A DNA stretch of 64,000 bases, from NCBI RefSeq assembly GCF_016411865.1, contig NZ_JAEKJA010000011.1, forward strand, positions 124,001 to 188,000, given 5' to 3'. The notes below the pieces were generated by a model. The model ran no database searches and was not told the DNA's origin. It was given only the letters and a program-made list of their open reading frames with translations. Positions 1 to 7,758 of the stretch are shown in pieces; within the stretch, counting starts at the first letter, position 1, and the number at the start of each line of letters is the position of its first letter. Source of the DNA: Acuticoccus mangrovi (GTDB lineage Bacteria; Pseudomonadota; Alphaproteobacteria; Rhizobiales; Amorphaceae). The position numbers were made by a program, and so were the translations under genes.

Positions 1-1182
1 CAGCGTGGTCCCGTCGGCCCGCGTCAGCGTCGCCTCGGTCCGCTTGCTGACCGGATCGAACGGCACGAAGGCGGTCTGCGTATAGGTGGTGAGCACCGCC
101 GGATCGGTGAGCCCGGCGATCACCGCGAGGTCGATGGCGTCGCCGTCCTCCGCCTTGGAGGCGAGGGCGCCGGCGAGGATGATCTCGGCATCGTCCTTGG
201 CGTCGAACAGCGCTGGCTCGCCCAGCGTCAGGCGGTTCTGGGTGAGCGTGCCGGTCTTGTCGGAGCACAGGATGTCGATGCCGGCCATCTCCTCGATGGA
301 CTGGAGGCGCGACACGATGGCCCGCTCGCGCGCGAGCGCCATCGCGCCGACCGCCATCGTCATCGACAGCACCGCCGGCATCGCCACGGGAATCGCGGCC
401 ACGGTGAGGATGAGGGCGAACTGGACGAGCTCCAGCGCCGGCGCGCCGCGGAAGAGCTGGACGAGCACCAGCACCGCCGCGAGGGCGACGCTGAGGAAGA
501 TCAGATAGTCGCCGATGGTGATGACGGCCTTCTGGAAGTGCGACGGTGTGTTCGCCCCGGCGACGAGGGCCGCCGTCTTGCCGAAGAAGGTATTTGTGCC
601 CGTCGCCGTCACCACGGCGACCATCTCGCCCTGCCGCGCCACCGAACCCGAGTAGGCGGTGTCGCCGACCGTGCGCGAGACCGGCAGCGACTCGCCCGTC
701 AGCGCCGACTGGTCGACGGAGAGATAATCCCCTTCGGCGAGCTCCACGTCGGCGGGCACGATGTCGCCGAGGCGGATGCGGATCACGTCGCCCGGGACGA
801 GGGTCGGTGCGTCGATCTCCTTCCAGCGGCCGTCGCGCAGCACGCGGGCGCGCAGGGCGAGGCTCTTCTTGAGCGCGTCGAGCGCGTTGGACGCCTTGAA
901 CTCCTGCCAGAAGCCGACGCCGGCGTTGAAGAGGAGAAGCGCCAGGATGATGACGAAGTCGGCCCAATGCTGCACCACGGCCGACAGGATCGCCGCCACC
1001 TCGATCATCCAGGGGATCGGCCCCCAGAAGTAGCCGAGGAACTTGCGCAGCGCGCTGACGTGCTTCTCCTCGATGGCATTGCGCCCGAAGCGGGCGAGGC
1101 GCGCCTCGGCCTCCGCCTCGCTCAGCCCGGACTTGAGACCGCCCGGCGGCAGGTCGGACGCCACGTTGTCGCTCACCGGCAT
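1..1182 (-). CDS. Plasma-membrane proton-type P-type ATPase (C-terminus outside window)
   Basis: The first 394 residues of a P-type ATPase are present and the gene runs off the left edge. Visible elements are an N-terminal cation-ATPase domain, two hydrophobic segments at about residues 50-90, the actuator-domain TGES motif at 162-165, another membrane pair at about 210-265, and the phosphorylation motif DKTGTLT with Asp308. The short N-terminus and the SVDQSALTGES form resemble the type IIIA proton-efflux group rather than heavy-metal pumps; no CxxC metal-binding domain precedes it. The ATG at 1182 overlaps the end of the upstream PHA-synthase-like gene by 10 bases, so the two are probably cotranscribed. 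Ion specificity is inferred from family resemblance, because the transmembrane residues that would decide it lie outside the window. Confidence 0.85.
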   Translation of the reverse strand, partial: MPVSDNVASDLPPGGLKSGLSEAEAEARLARFGRNAIEEKHVSALRKFLGYFWGPIPWMIEVAAILSAVVQHWADFVIILALLLFNAGVGFWQEFKASNALDALKKSLALRARVLRDGRWKEIDAPTLVPGDVIRIRLGDIVPADVELAEGDYLSVDQSALTGESLPVSRTVGDTAYSGSVARQGEMVAVVTATGTNTFFGKTAALVAGANTPSHFQKAVITIGDYLIFLSVALAAVLVLVQLFRGAPALELVQFALILTVAAIPVAMPAVLSMTMAVGAMALARERAIVSRLQSIEEMAGIDILCSDKTGTLTQNRLTLGEPALFDAKDDAEIILAGALASKAEDGDAIDLAVIAGLTDPAVLTTYTQTAFVPFDPVSKRTEATLTRADGTTL

Positions 1183-2327
1183 GAACCGTTCTCCGCAATC
1201 CAGGCCCCGATTTCGGGCCACACGTCCGCCAGCGTCCGCGACCCCATGAAGAGGCCGATATGGCCGCCCGGAACCATCTTCCTCACGATCCGCTCGGCGG
1301 GAGTCGAGACGAGCCCCTCGGCGGCGAACACCTGCTCGTGGGTGGTGATGTCGTCGCGCTCGCCGGCGAGCAGATAGAGCGGACAGCGCACCGTCTTCAG
1401 CGACAACGTCTCGCCGAGCCCGACGAACTCGCCCTTGGCGAAGAGGTTGCGCTTGAACAGGAGATCGATCGCCTGAATGTAGAAGCGCCCGGGCAGGTCG
1501 ATCGGGTTCTCGTACCAGCTCTCGAAGGCCTCCGTGCGCTTCAGATAGGCCGGGTCCTCGACGTGGGCGTAGAGGTCGAGGAACTTGCCGAGATATTGCT
1601 CGCCCGGGTGCATGTTCTTCCAGCCGGCCAGCATGAACTGGCCGCGCATCAGGCCGCCGCCCGCCTCCACCAGCTCCTCGTAGAAGCTGAGCGGCAGGGT
1701 GTGGGCCATGCGCTTGATGGGGCCGTCGCCGGCGTCGGTGTCGATGGGCGAGCCGGCGAGCACCAGCGAGGCGACCTTCTGCGGGAAGCGGGCGGCATAC
1801 ATCGCCGACATCCAGCCCCCCTGGCAGAGGCCGACGAGATTGACCCGCCCGCCGAGGTCGTCGACCACCACGTTGATCTCGGCGAGATAGCGGTCGATGT
1901 CGAAATAGCGCATCTCCGGCGTGGCGGTCTTCCAGTCCATCGCCAGCACGCGGGAGAGGTTTGCGCCGAGGAGCGTTTCGACGAGGCTCTGGCCGGGCTG
2001 ATAGTCGGCGATGGTGGAGGCGTGCCCGGCGTAGGGCGGATCGACGAGCACGGGCACCGTGCCCGCGTCGGCCGAGGGCGAGGGCGAGGGGGCGGGCGAG
2101 AAGTCGCGCAGCCGCATCGTCGGCAGATCGCGGACGATCGTGTTGGCCGTCGCCCACTTCGCCGCCGGCGGCGCTTCGATGTCGGCGACCGCCGCGGTGA
2201 CGGCGTCGACATTGCGCCGGAACATCTCGGCGCCGGCTTCCTCCATCTCGATGGCTGCCGCCATCGGCCAGAACCAGGGGACGCTATGATCGTATTGGGG
2301 GATTTTGGCTTCGCTCGTCGTGCCCAT
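1173..2327 (-). CDS. PHA-synthase-like alpha/beta hydrolase
   Basis: A 384-residue alpha/beta-hydrolase fold protein. The nucleophile elbow reads GLCQGG with Cys168, the lipase-like box of polyhydroxyalkanoate synthases, where a Cys replaces the usual Ser. A GERDDIT segment near residue 325 and a GGHIGLF segment near 355 fit the acid and histidine of the triad. The length is close to class III PhaC (about 355 residues). No PhaE, PhaR or phasin gene is visible nearby, so a true synthase role is not shown; family members also include uncharacterised hydrolases. The start is the ATG at 2327. The gene overlaps the downstream P-type ATPase by 10 bases. Confidence 0.7.
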   Translation of the reverse strand: MGTTSEAKIPQYDHSVPWFWPMAAAIEMEEAGAEMFRRNVDAVTAAVADIEAPPAAKWATANTIVRDLPTMRLRDFSPAPSPSPSADAGTVPVLVDPPYAGHASTIADYQPGQSLVETLLGANLSRVLAMDWKTATPEMRYFDIDRYLAEINVVVDDLGGRVNLVGLCQGGWMSAMYAARFPQKVASLVLAGSPIDTDAGDGPIKRMAHTLPLSFYEELVEAGGGLMRGQFMLAGWKNMHPGEQYLGKFLDLYAHVEDPAYLKRTEAFESWYENPIDLPGRFYIQAIDLLFKRNLFAKGEFVGLGETLSLKTVRCPLYLLAGERDDITTHEQVFAAEGLVSTPAERIVRKMVPGGHIGLFMGSRTLADVWPEIGAWIAENGSCR

Positions 2328-2827
2328 AAGGCTGCTCCAGCTTCATTCGAATGCCGGTGCTCTCACGTCCGCTCGCCGCACGCGGCGAAAGGAGACCGTG
2401 CGACCATCGTGTCCTGCATAAGCCATTGTAGCGCTTTGGCGAATGCCTGAGCCGCGCAGCAGCTGCCCGCCGGTGTCGGATCACCGCATGGACGCGGGCG
2501 CGGCATCGTTTCCACCTGTCCGACATCGAAGACGGCTTGCCGTCCCCCGGCTCGCGCCGATGCCGCCCGACGTCGGAACCACGGCGATAGACATCCGTGG
2601 CGTTTGCCGATGTTTTCGCTTGGTTCATCGGGTGACGTCGACGCATGACGACAAGTTCATGCCACAATGACGACACCGTTCCGCCAGATATTCTGTTTCC
2701 TGCGCGTCATTTAGCTCATGTTCAAGATGAGCATCGTCTTATTATCTACGAGGCAATTGCCTGCGCGCCCGCATCCTCTGGTGCGGCGAAAGACCCGGGC
2801 GGACCGCCGGGGCGAAAGGATGAGGCT
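2328..2827. other. 500-base divergent intergenic region, no convincing gene
   Basis: The short open frames here on both strands start and stop without family features and have arginine/proline-rich shadow composition. The right part, about 2680-2770, is clearly less GC-rich than its surroundings and probably holds the promoter of the receiver gene at 2828. An inverted repeat in it is listed separately. Confidence 0.5.
2714..2732. promoter_or_regulatory. Inverted repeat upstream of receiver gene
   Basis: GCTCAT, seven bases, then ATGAGC: a perfect 6-base inverted repeat in the AT-richer stretch about 100 bases before the receiver gene. The spacing suits a dimeric DNA-binding protein, but no regulator can be assigned. 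Confidence 0.3.
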
Positions 2828-3184
2828 ATGGACCATGGTCACGGGATACTCGTCGTCGAAGACGAGGCGCTGATCGGCTTCGACCTCGCAGATCTCCTCG
2901 CCGACGCCGGTTACACGGTCTGCGGTCCGTTCGCCAAAGTGTGTGACGCTATGGAGGCCGTGCGGGTCTCACCCATCGCCCTCGCCATCCTCGACGTGCA
3001 TCTCGGCGAGGGGGAGACCAGCGGCAGCATCGCCGAGGCGCTCAGCCGCGACGGCACGCCGTTCATGTTCGTCTCCGGCTACAGCGAGGCGGGCAGCGAG
3101 GTGCTGCGTCAGTTCCCCGACGCGCGCCGCGTGTCGAAGCCCTGGGATCCCGACGAGCTGCTCGCCCTCGTCGCCCAATATTGA
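2828..3184 (+). CDS. Stand-alone response-regulator receiver domain protein
   Basis: A 118-residue CheY-like receiver with no output domain. The acidic pair is in VVEDEAL near residues 10-13, the phospho-acceptor is Asp56 in AILDVHLG, a Ser in FVSGYS fills the switch position, and the conserved Lys is in VSKPWD near 105. The frame stays open upstream to 2645, but the ATG at 2828 is chosen because an aaagga ribosome-binding site lies just before it and the receiver fold starts at once. No histidine kinase is adjacent, so its partner is unknown. Single-domain receivers of this type often take part in phosphorelays or act as phosphate sinks. Confidence 0.8.
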   Translation: MDHGHGILVVEDEALIGFDLADLLADAGYTVCGPFAKVCDAMEAVRVSPIALAILDVHLGEGETSGSIAEALSRDGTPFMFVSGYSEAGSEVLRQFPDARRVSKPWDPDELLALVAQY

Positions 3185-3208
3185 GCCCGTCCGGGCGCCG
3201 GGCCGACG

Positions 3209-4912
3209 TCAGAGGTCGGACGCCCCTTCCATGGTGAGGAAGTCGAAGTCGCAGCCCTCGGGCGCCTGGGAGACCCGCGCGGCGTAGAGGGCGCGGTAGC
3301 CCCGCTTGGGCGCCTCCGGCGACCGGTGGGTGACGAGCCGCGCCGCGATCTCCGCCTCGGGCACCAGGAGGTCGATGGACTTCTCGCGCACCGACAGGCG
3401 GATGCGGTCGCCCGTGCGCACGGCCGCGAGCGGCCCGCCCACCGCAGCTTCCGGCGCGATGTGGAGCACGATCGTGCCGAACGCGGTGCCCGACATGCGC
3501 GCGTCGGAGATGCGCACGATGTCCTTCACCCCCTGCCGGGCGAGCCGCTTGGGGATCGGCAGATAGCCCGCTTCCGGCATTCCCGCCGCGATCGGGCCCG
3601 CATTCTGCAGCACCATGATGTCGTCGGCCTCGATGTCGAGGTCCGGGTCGTCGATGCGCTTGGCGAGGTCCTCGAGGCTCTCGAACACCACCGCGCGCCC
3701 CTCGGTCTCGAAGAGCGCCGGCGTCGCGGCGGCGCGCTTGAAGATCGCGCCGGACGGGGCGAGGTTGCCGCCGAGGGCGATGAGCCCACCCTCGGCCGAC
3801 ACCGGGTCGGCGAACGGCCGGATCACCGCGCGGTCGACGAAATCGAACGGCTCGTCCAGCCGCTCGGCGAGGGTGCGGCCGGTAACGTCGATGGTGTCGA
3901 GGTGGAGGAGCGGCCGCAGCTCGCGCAGCACCGCGCCGACGCCGCCGGCGGCGTAGAAGTCCTCCATGTAACCCGCTCCGACGGGCTTGAGGTCGACGAG
4001 GACGGGCGTTTCGTCGGAGATGGCGTTGAGCCGCTCGGCATCGATGCGGATGCCGCGCCGGCCGGCGACGGCCGCGAGATGCACCACCGCGTTGGTGGAG
4101 CCCGACACCGCCATCAGCACCCTGAGCGCGTTCTCCACCGCGTGCGGAGTGATGATCTCGGACGGGCGGATCGGCGCCTCGACGAAACCGGCGGCCACCG
4201 TCCCCGCCGTCTCGGCGGCAACGAGGCGATCGGCGTGCACGGCCGGAATGGCGGCGGTGCCGGGCAGCGACATGCCGAGCACCTCGGCGATGATCGCCAT
4301 GGTGCTCGCCGTGCCCATGACGGCGCAGCTGCCGGCGGTGGTGGCAAGGCGCGATTCCACCGTGGCGATCTCCTCGTCGTCCACCTCGCCGGCGCGATAT
4401 TTCGCCCAGAAGCGGCGACAGTCGGTGCACGCGCCGAGACGCTCGCCGCGGTGGCGCCCGGTCATCATCGGCCCGGTGACGAGCTGCACGGCGGGAATAT
4501 CGGCGGAGGCGGCGCCCATCAGCTGCGCCGGCACGGTCTTGTCGCAGCCCCCGATGAGCACGACGGCGTCCATCGGCTGGGCGCGAACCATCTCCTCCGT
4601 GTCCATCGCCATCAGGTTGCGATAGACCATGCTCGTCGGATTGAGGAACACCTCGCCGAGCGAGGTGGTGGGAAAGGCGCGCGGCAGCGCCCCCGCGGCG
4701 AGCACCCCGCGCGACACCGCCTCGACGAGCTCGTCCATCGTCCGATGGCAGTTGTTGAAGTCCGACGGCGTCATGGCGATGCCGACGATCGGCTTGTCCA
4801 GCATCTGCCGCGACAGGCCCATGGAGCGGGCGAAGGAGCGGCGGAGATAGAGCGCGAAGTCGCGGTCTCCGTAGTTCGTCAGCCCGCGAGCGATACCCTT
4901 GTCCGCGCCCAT
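3209..4912 (-). CDS. IlvD/Edd-family dehydratase
   Basis: A 567-residue iron-sulfur dehydratase of the family that holds dihydroxy-acid dehydratase (IlvD), 6-phosphogluconate dehydratase (Edd) and pentonate dehydratases. The cluster-ligand cysteines are in GGCDKTVP, GACTDC and AGSCAVMGTAST. Enzymes of the family remove water from a 2,3-dihydroxy or sugar acid to give a 2-oxo acid. Branched-chain biosynthesis genes are not adjacent, so a role in sugar-acid or other hydroxyacid breakdown is as likely as the IlvD reaction. The ATG at 4912 follows a good aagggga ribosome-binding site. The gene is solitary, and tRNA-Val lies upstream on the same strand. Confidence 0.85.
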   Translation of the reverse strand: MGADKGIARGLTNYGDRDFALYLRRSFARSMGLSRQMLDKPIVGIAMTPSDFNNCHRTMDELVEAVSRGVLAAGALPRAFPTTSLGEVFLNPTSMVYRNLMAMDTEEMVRAQPMDAVVLIGGCDKTVPAQLMGAASADIPAVQLVTGPMMTGRHRGERLGACTDCRRFWAKYRAGEVDDEEIATVESRLATTAGSCAVMGTASTMAIIAEVLGMSLPGTAAIPAVHADRLVAAETAGTVAAGFVEAPIRPSEIITPHAVENALRVLMAVSGSTNAVVHLAAVAGRRGIRIDAERLNAISDETPVLVDLKPVGAGYMEDFYAAGGVGAVLRELRPLLHLDTIDVTGRTLAERLDEPFDFVDRAVIRPFADPVSAEGGLIALGGNLAPSGAIFKRAAATPALFETEGRAVVFESLEDLAKRIDDPDLDIEADDIMVLQNAGPIAAGMPEAGYLPIPKRLARQGVKDIVRISDARMSGTAFGTIVLHIAPEAAVGGPLAAVRTGDRIRLSVREKSIDLLVPEAEIAARLVTHRSPEAPKRGYRALYAARVSQAPEGCDFDFLTMEGASDL

Positions 4913-5023
4913 CTCAGTGTCCCCTTCCGACTATCCGGCAGCCACGATCTCGGATCGCGTGCTCGTCCCCTCGCACAGCGCGGTGCGATGGAAAAGAGGG
5001 GCCAGCGCTAAGCTTTTGAAAGA

Positions 5024-5098
5024 TGGTGGGCGGTACTGGGATTGAACCAGTGACCTCTGCCGTGTCAAGGCAGCGCTCTCCCGCTGAGCTAACCGCCC
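5024..5098 (-). tRNA. tRNA-Val (anticodon GAC)
   Basis: Read on the minus strand, the 75-base gene starts GGGCGGT and ends ACCGCCC-A-CCA. The D arm has TTAGCTCAGCGGGAGAGC, the anticodon stem is ctgcc/ggcag with loop TTGACAC, and the T arm has GGTTCAATCC. The 3' CCA is encoded. The anticodon GAC reads GUC/GUU valine codons. Confidence 0.96.
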
Positions 5099-5154
5099 GG
5101 GTTCGTCGTCAGCGAGCGCCCCCTATAGCGGGGGAAATCGTGCTCGGCAAGCGC

Positions 5155-5514
5155 TCACGCATATTCGAGCATGCGACCCACTTCGCGCACCAGCTCGCGC
5201 AGATGGAACGGCTTCGACAACACCTTCGAGCCGCGCGGCGCGCCGTGCTCGCCGTCGAGCGCCACGGCCGCGAAACCGGTGATGAACATCACCCGCAGGT
5301 CCGGGTCGAGCCGGGCCGCCTTGCGGGCGAGCTCGATGCCGTTCATCTCCGGCATCACGATGTCGGTGAGGAGCAGCGAGAACGGCTCCTCGCGCAGCCG
5401 CTCGTAGGCCGCCTGCCCGTCGTTGACGGCGGTCACCTCGTATCCCGCCCGCTCCAGCGCGCGGGTCAGGAAGCGCTTCATGTCGTCATCGTCTTCGGCG
5501 AGCAGAATCCGCAC
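5155..5514 (-). CDS. cpdR: CpdR, single-domain response regulator for ClpXP recruitment
   Basis: A 119-residue receiver that matches the CpdR pattern closely: AEDDDDMKRFL at the start, LLLTDIVMPEM, FITGFAAVAL and VLSKPFHLREL. In Caulobacter, unphosphorylated CpdR primes ClpXP to degrade PdeA and other substrates and helps bring about CtrA proteolysis; phosphorylation by the CckA-ChpT relay turns it off. The frame is open further upstream to 5637, but the GTG at 5514 gives the family length and puts the phospho-acceptor at Asp51, its position in Caulobacter CpdR. The gene is monocistronic and divergent from the HutG-like gene. Confidence 0.92.
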   Translation of the reverse strand: MRILLAEDDDDMKRFLTRALERAGYEVTAVNDGQAAYERLREEPFSLLLTDIVMPEMNGIELARKAARLDPDLRVMFITGFAAVALDGEHGAPRGSKVLSKPFHLRELVREVGRMLEYA

Positions 5515-5718
5515 GGCAGTCTCGCGAAAGGCCTCGCCCCTCGCGCCTCTTCCACTGAACAACGCCCCATCGTGCCCGCACTCATGTAAAGTCGCGGTCA
5601 AGCGTCTCGCTTTCGGGAGGCTTACCAGATCGTGCAAAATCGATGGGATCGGATTATTCCTGCCCTAAATTGGCAAGATCAGACTACGTGAGGGCGATAT
5701 GGGGGCCGCGCAATCGAT

Positions 5719-6621
5719 ATGAGAATCGTTGACGACTTCTCCGAAGGGCCGGCCTTCGAGATCCTCGAACCGACCGCACCGGCCGTCCCCTTCGTCTTCA
5801 ACGCTCCTCATAGCGGCACCACCTACCCGCGCGATTTGCTGCAACGCACAAAATTAGACCGCCTCACGCTGCGTCGATCGGAGGACACGTTCGTCGACGA
5901 ATTGTTCGACGGCGTGGTGAGGAAGGGCGCGCCGCTGATGCGGGCCCACTTCCCCCGCGTCTATCTCGACCTCAACCGCGAGGACAACGAGCTCGATCCG
6001 GCGATGTTCAGCGGCCCTCTCAAGGCGCCCGTCAACGCCGATTCGGCACGGGTTGCCGGGGGTTTGGGGGTAATCGCCCGGATCGTCGGCGAGCGCCAGG
6101 ACATCTATGCGAGCCTGTTGCCGCCCGCCGAGGCGGAGCGCCGCCTCGACACCTACTACCGCCCCTACCACCGCGCCCTGGCAAGCCGGATCGACGCGAC
6201 GGTGAACGCGTTCGGCACCTGCGTCCTCGTCGACTGCCACTCGATGCCCTCCGGCGCCGTCAAGTTCCTCGACGAGAAGGCCACCGCCCGGCCCGACATC
6301 ATCCTCGGCGACCGTTTCGGCACCAGCTGCTCGCCGCTTCTCACCGACGAACTCTCCCGCCTGCTGCGCCGTCGCGGCTTCGTGGTCGGCCGCAACCGGC
6401 CCTACGCGGGCGGCTTCATCACCGAGAAATACGGCACCCCGCCGCGCGTTCACGCCATCCAGATGGAGATCAACCGCGCGCTCTACATGAACGAAGCGAC
6501 CTTTGCGCGGTCCGACGGCTTCATCGATCTCCAGGAGGCGCTCGACGAGGTGTGCGCCGAACTCATCCAGTGGTTCGCTGCCGTCCACCTCGACACCGGC
6601 TGGTCCATGGCGGCCGAATAA
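5719..6621 (+). CDS. N-formylglutamate amidohydrolase family protein (HutG-like)
   Basis: A 300-residue protein of the N-formylglutamate amidohydrolase family (PF05013). It shows the metal-binding opening FNAPHSGTTYP near residue 35, a VDCHSMPSG motif near 175, and GGFITEKYG and HAIQMEINR further on. HutG enzymes release glutamate from N-formylglutamate in histidine breakdown, but no other hut gene is visible here, so the substrate is inferred only from family. Its TAA stop overlaps the U-tract of the small-RNA terminator on the opposite strand. This gene order, amidohydrolase / sRNA / IMPase family, is known for the suhB/MmgR RNA in rhizobia. Confidence 0.85.
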   Translation: MRIVDDFSEGPAFEILEPTAPAVPFVFNAPHSGTTYPRDLLQRTKLDRLTLRRSEDTFVDELFDGVVRKGAPLMRAHFPRVYLDLNREDNELDPAMFSGPLKAPVNADSARVAGGLGVIARIVGERQDIYASLLPPAEAERRLDTYYRPYHRALASRIDATVNAFGTCVLVDCHSMPSGAVKFLDEKATARPDIILGDRFGTSCSPLLTDELSRLLRRRGFVVGRNRPYAGGFITEKYGTPPRVHAIQMEINRALYMNEATFARSDGFIDLQEALDEVCAELIQWFAAVHLDTGWSMAAE

Positions 6622-6709
6622 AAAAAAGGCCGCTCCGAAGAGCGGCCTGAAGTCTAGGGAGGAAACGCCCAAGGAGGGCAGCGGGACGACCAACGTCGTC
6701 CTGCGCTGC
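6620..6709 (-). ncRNA. mmgR: suhB / MmgR-type (alpha-r8) trans-acting small RNA
   Basis: Read on the minus strand, a stem (6-base outer part 6709-6704 / 6683-6678, 7-base inner part 6701-6695 / 6690-6684, GUUG loop) is followed by a single-stranded pyrimidine-rich stretch. That stretch carries CCCUCCUU (6678-6671) and CCUCCCU (6662-6656), both able to pair with Shine-Dalgarno sites. A terminator hairpin with eight U then ends it. This architecture, and the position between an N-formylglutamate amidohydrolase-like gene and an inositol-monophosphatase-family gene, match the suhB motif, known in Sinorhizobium as the Hfq-bound sRNA MmgR, which limits polyhydroxybutyrate storage. The exact 5' end is inferred from the promoter spacing. 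Confidence 0.82.
6628..6647 (-). terminator. Intrinsic terminator of the suhB/MmgR-type sRNA
   Basis: An 8-base perfect stem with a four-base loop (TTCG on the minus strand), followed in the minus direction by an eight-base U-tract at 6627-6620. On the plus strand the hairpin lacks a U-tract, so it serves the sRNA rather than the HutG-like gene. Confidence 0.88.
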
Positions 6710-6711
6710 AA

Positions 6712-6740
6712 CAAATGAGGCCGCGGCGCACAATCGTCAA
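6712..6740 (-). promoter_or_regulatory. Probable promoter of the sRNA
   Basis: On the minus strand TTGACG at 6740-6735 and CATTTG at 6717-6712 are separated by 17 bases, a good alphaproteobacterial -35 with a plausible -10. This spacing predicts transcription starting near 6706, at the first stem. Confidence 0.5.
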
Positions 6741-6905
6741 GATGCCTGTTTCGCAATCAGCCGAAAAAATTGCCCACTCAGTCGGCATCTCCCGTTCAAT
6801 GAACTCACGGGTTATTTAAGGTCGCCGAATAGGGCAATAAATTCAGTCCCCTAAAAAACTCCCTTGAGAATGGCCCCGCCCAATGATTGACGTATCCCGA
6901 TCCGC

Positions 6906-7718
6906 ATGCCTCCCATGCGTATGATCAAAGACGACTTTTCGCTGCTCGACCGGCTCGCGGAGGCCTCCGCGGAAGCCATTTTGCCGCACTTCCGACGCCT
7001 CTCCGGCGTCGAGAACAAGGCTGACGACGGCTTCGATCCGGTCACCCAGGCCGACAAGGCGGCCGAGGCGGCGCTCCGCGCGATCCTCGCCAGCGAGCGG
7101 CCCGACGACGGCATCCTCGGCGAGGAATTCCAGAACCACGCCGGCAGCAGCGGCCGTACCTGGATCATCGATCCCATCGACGGCACCCGCGGGTTCATGA
7201 TCGGCTTGCCGGTGTGGGGCGTCCTCGTCGCCCTCGCGGACGCATCGGGCCCCGTCCTCGGCATGATGAGCCAGCCCTATGTGGGCGAGCGCTTCCTCGC
7301 CTCCCCCGACGGCGCCTTCCACGTCGATCGCGCGGGCCGTCGGACGCCGCTCGCGACACGCCCGTGCGCGAGCCTCGACGCGGCAATCCTCACCACCACG
7401 AGCCCGGACGGCTTCACCCCCGAGGTGATCCCCCGCTTCGCCGCCCTCGCCCGCCGCTGCCGCATGGTGCGCTACGGCACCGACTGCTACGCCTATGCGC
7501 TGCTTGCCGCAGGCCACGTGGACGTGGTGGTCGAGATGGGGCTGAAGCCGTTCGATATCGCCCCCTTCGTGCCCATCGTGGAGGCGGCCGGCGGGGCGAT
7601 CACCGATTTCGCGGGCGAGCGCATCGGCCCGACGCTGCCCCATACCTTCAACGGCGAGGCGGTGGCGGTGGGCGACGCCTCCCTGCTTCCGGCCGTGCTC
7701 GAGGTGCTGAACGGCTGA
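6906..7718 (+). CDS. hisN: Histidinol-phosphatase, inositol-monophosphatase fold
   Basis: A 270-residue metal-dependent phosphatase. IMPase-family motifs are ILGEEF near residue 80, WIIDPIDGTRGF near 97 and KPFDIAPFVPIVEAAGG near 215. The LKPFD form and the GTRGF motif favour the HisN histidinol-phosphatase branch over true SuhB, giving the penultimate step of histidine synthesis. The ATG at 6906 is used; in-frame ATGs at 6915 and 6921 are possible and none has a clear ribosome-binding site. A long-loop GC hairpin at 7723-7752 follows the stop but has no U-tract. The gene next to it is a convergent LysR regulator. Confidence 0.8.
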   Translation: MPPMRMIKDDFSLLDRLAEASAEAILPHFRRLSGVENKADDGFDPVTQADKAAEAALRAILASERPDDGILGEEFQNHAGSSGRTWIIDPIDGTRGFMIGLPVWGVLVALADASGPVLGMMSQPYVGERFLASPDGAFHVDRAGRRTPLATRPCASLDAAILTTTSPDGFTPEVIPRFAALARRCRMVRYGTDCYAYALLAAGHVDVVVEMGLKPFDIAPFVPIVEAAGGAITDFAGERIGPTLPHTFNGEAVAVGDASLLPAVLEVLNG

Positions 7719-7758
7719 GCCCCGGCGGTGTCGCGCCGATGGGGACCGCCGGCGCCCC

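Noticed and set aside
2284-2676. Small genes in the 2.3-2.8 kb gap
   Set aside because: The open frames overlap the PHA-synthase-like start or lack a ribosome-binding site and family features.
6601-6660. Terminator for the HutG-like gene on the plus strand
   Set aside because: The U-tract is on the minus side only and is explained by the sRNA. Nothing T-rich follows on the plus strand.
7723-7752. Hairpin between hisN and the convergent LysR gene
   Set aside because: Stem of 8 base pairs with a 14-base loop and no U-tract. Too weak to call a terminator.
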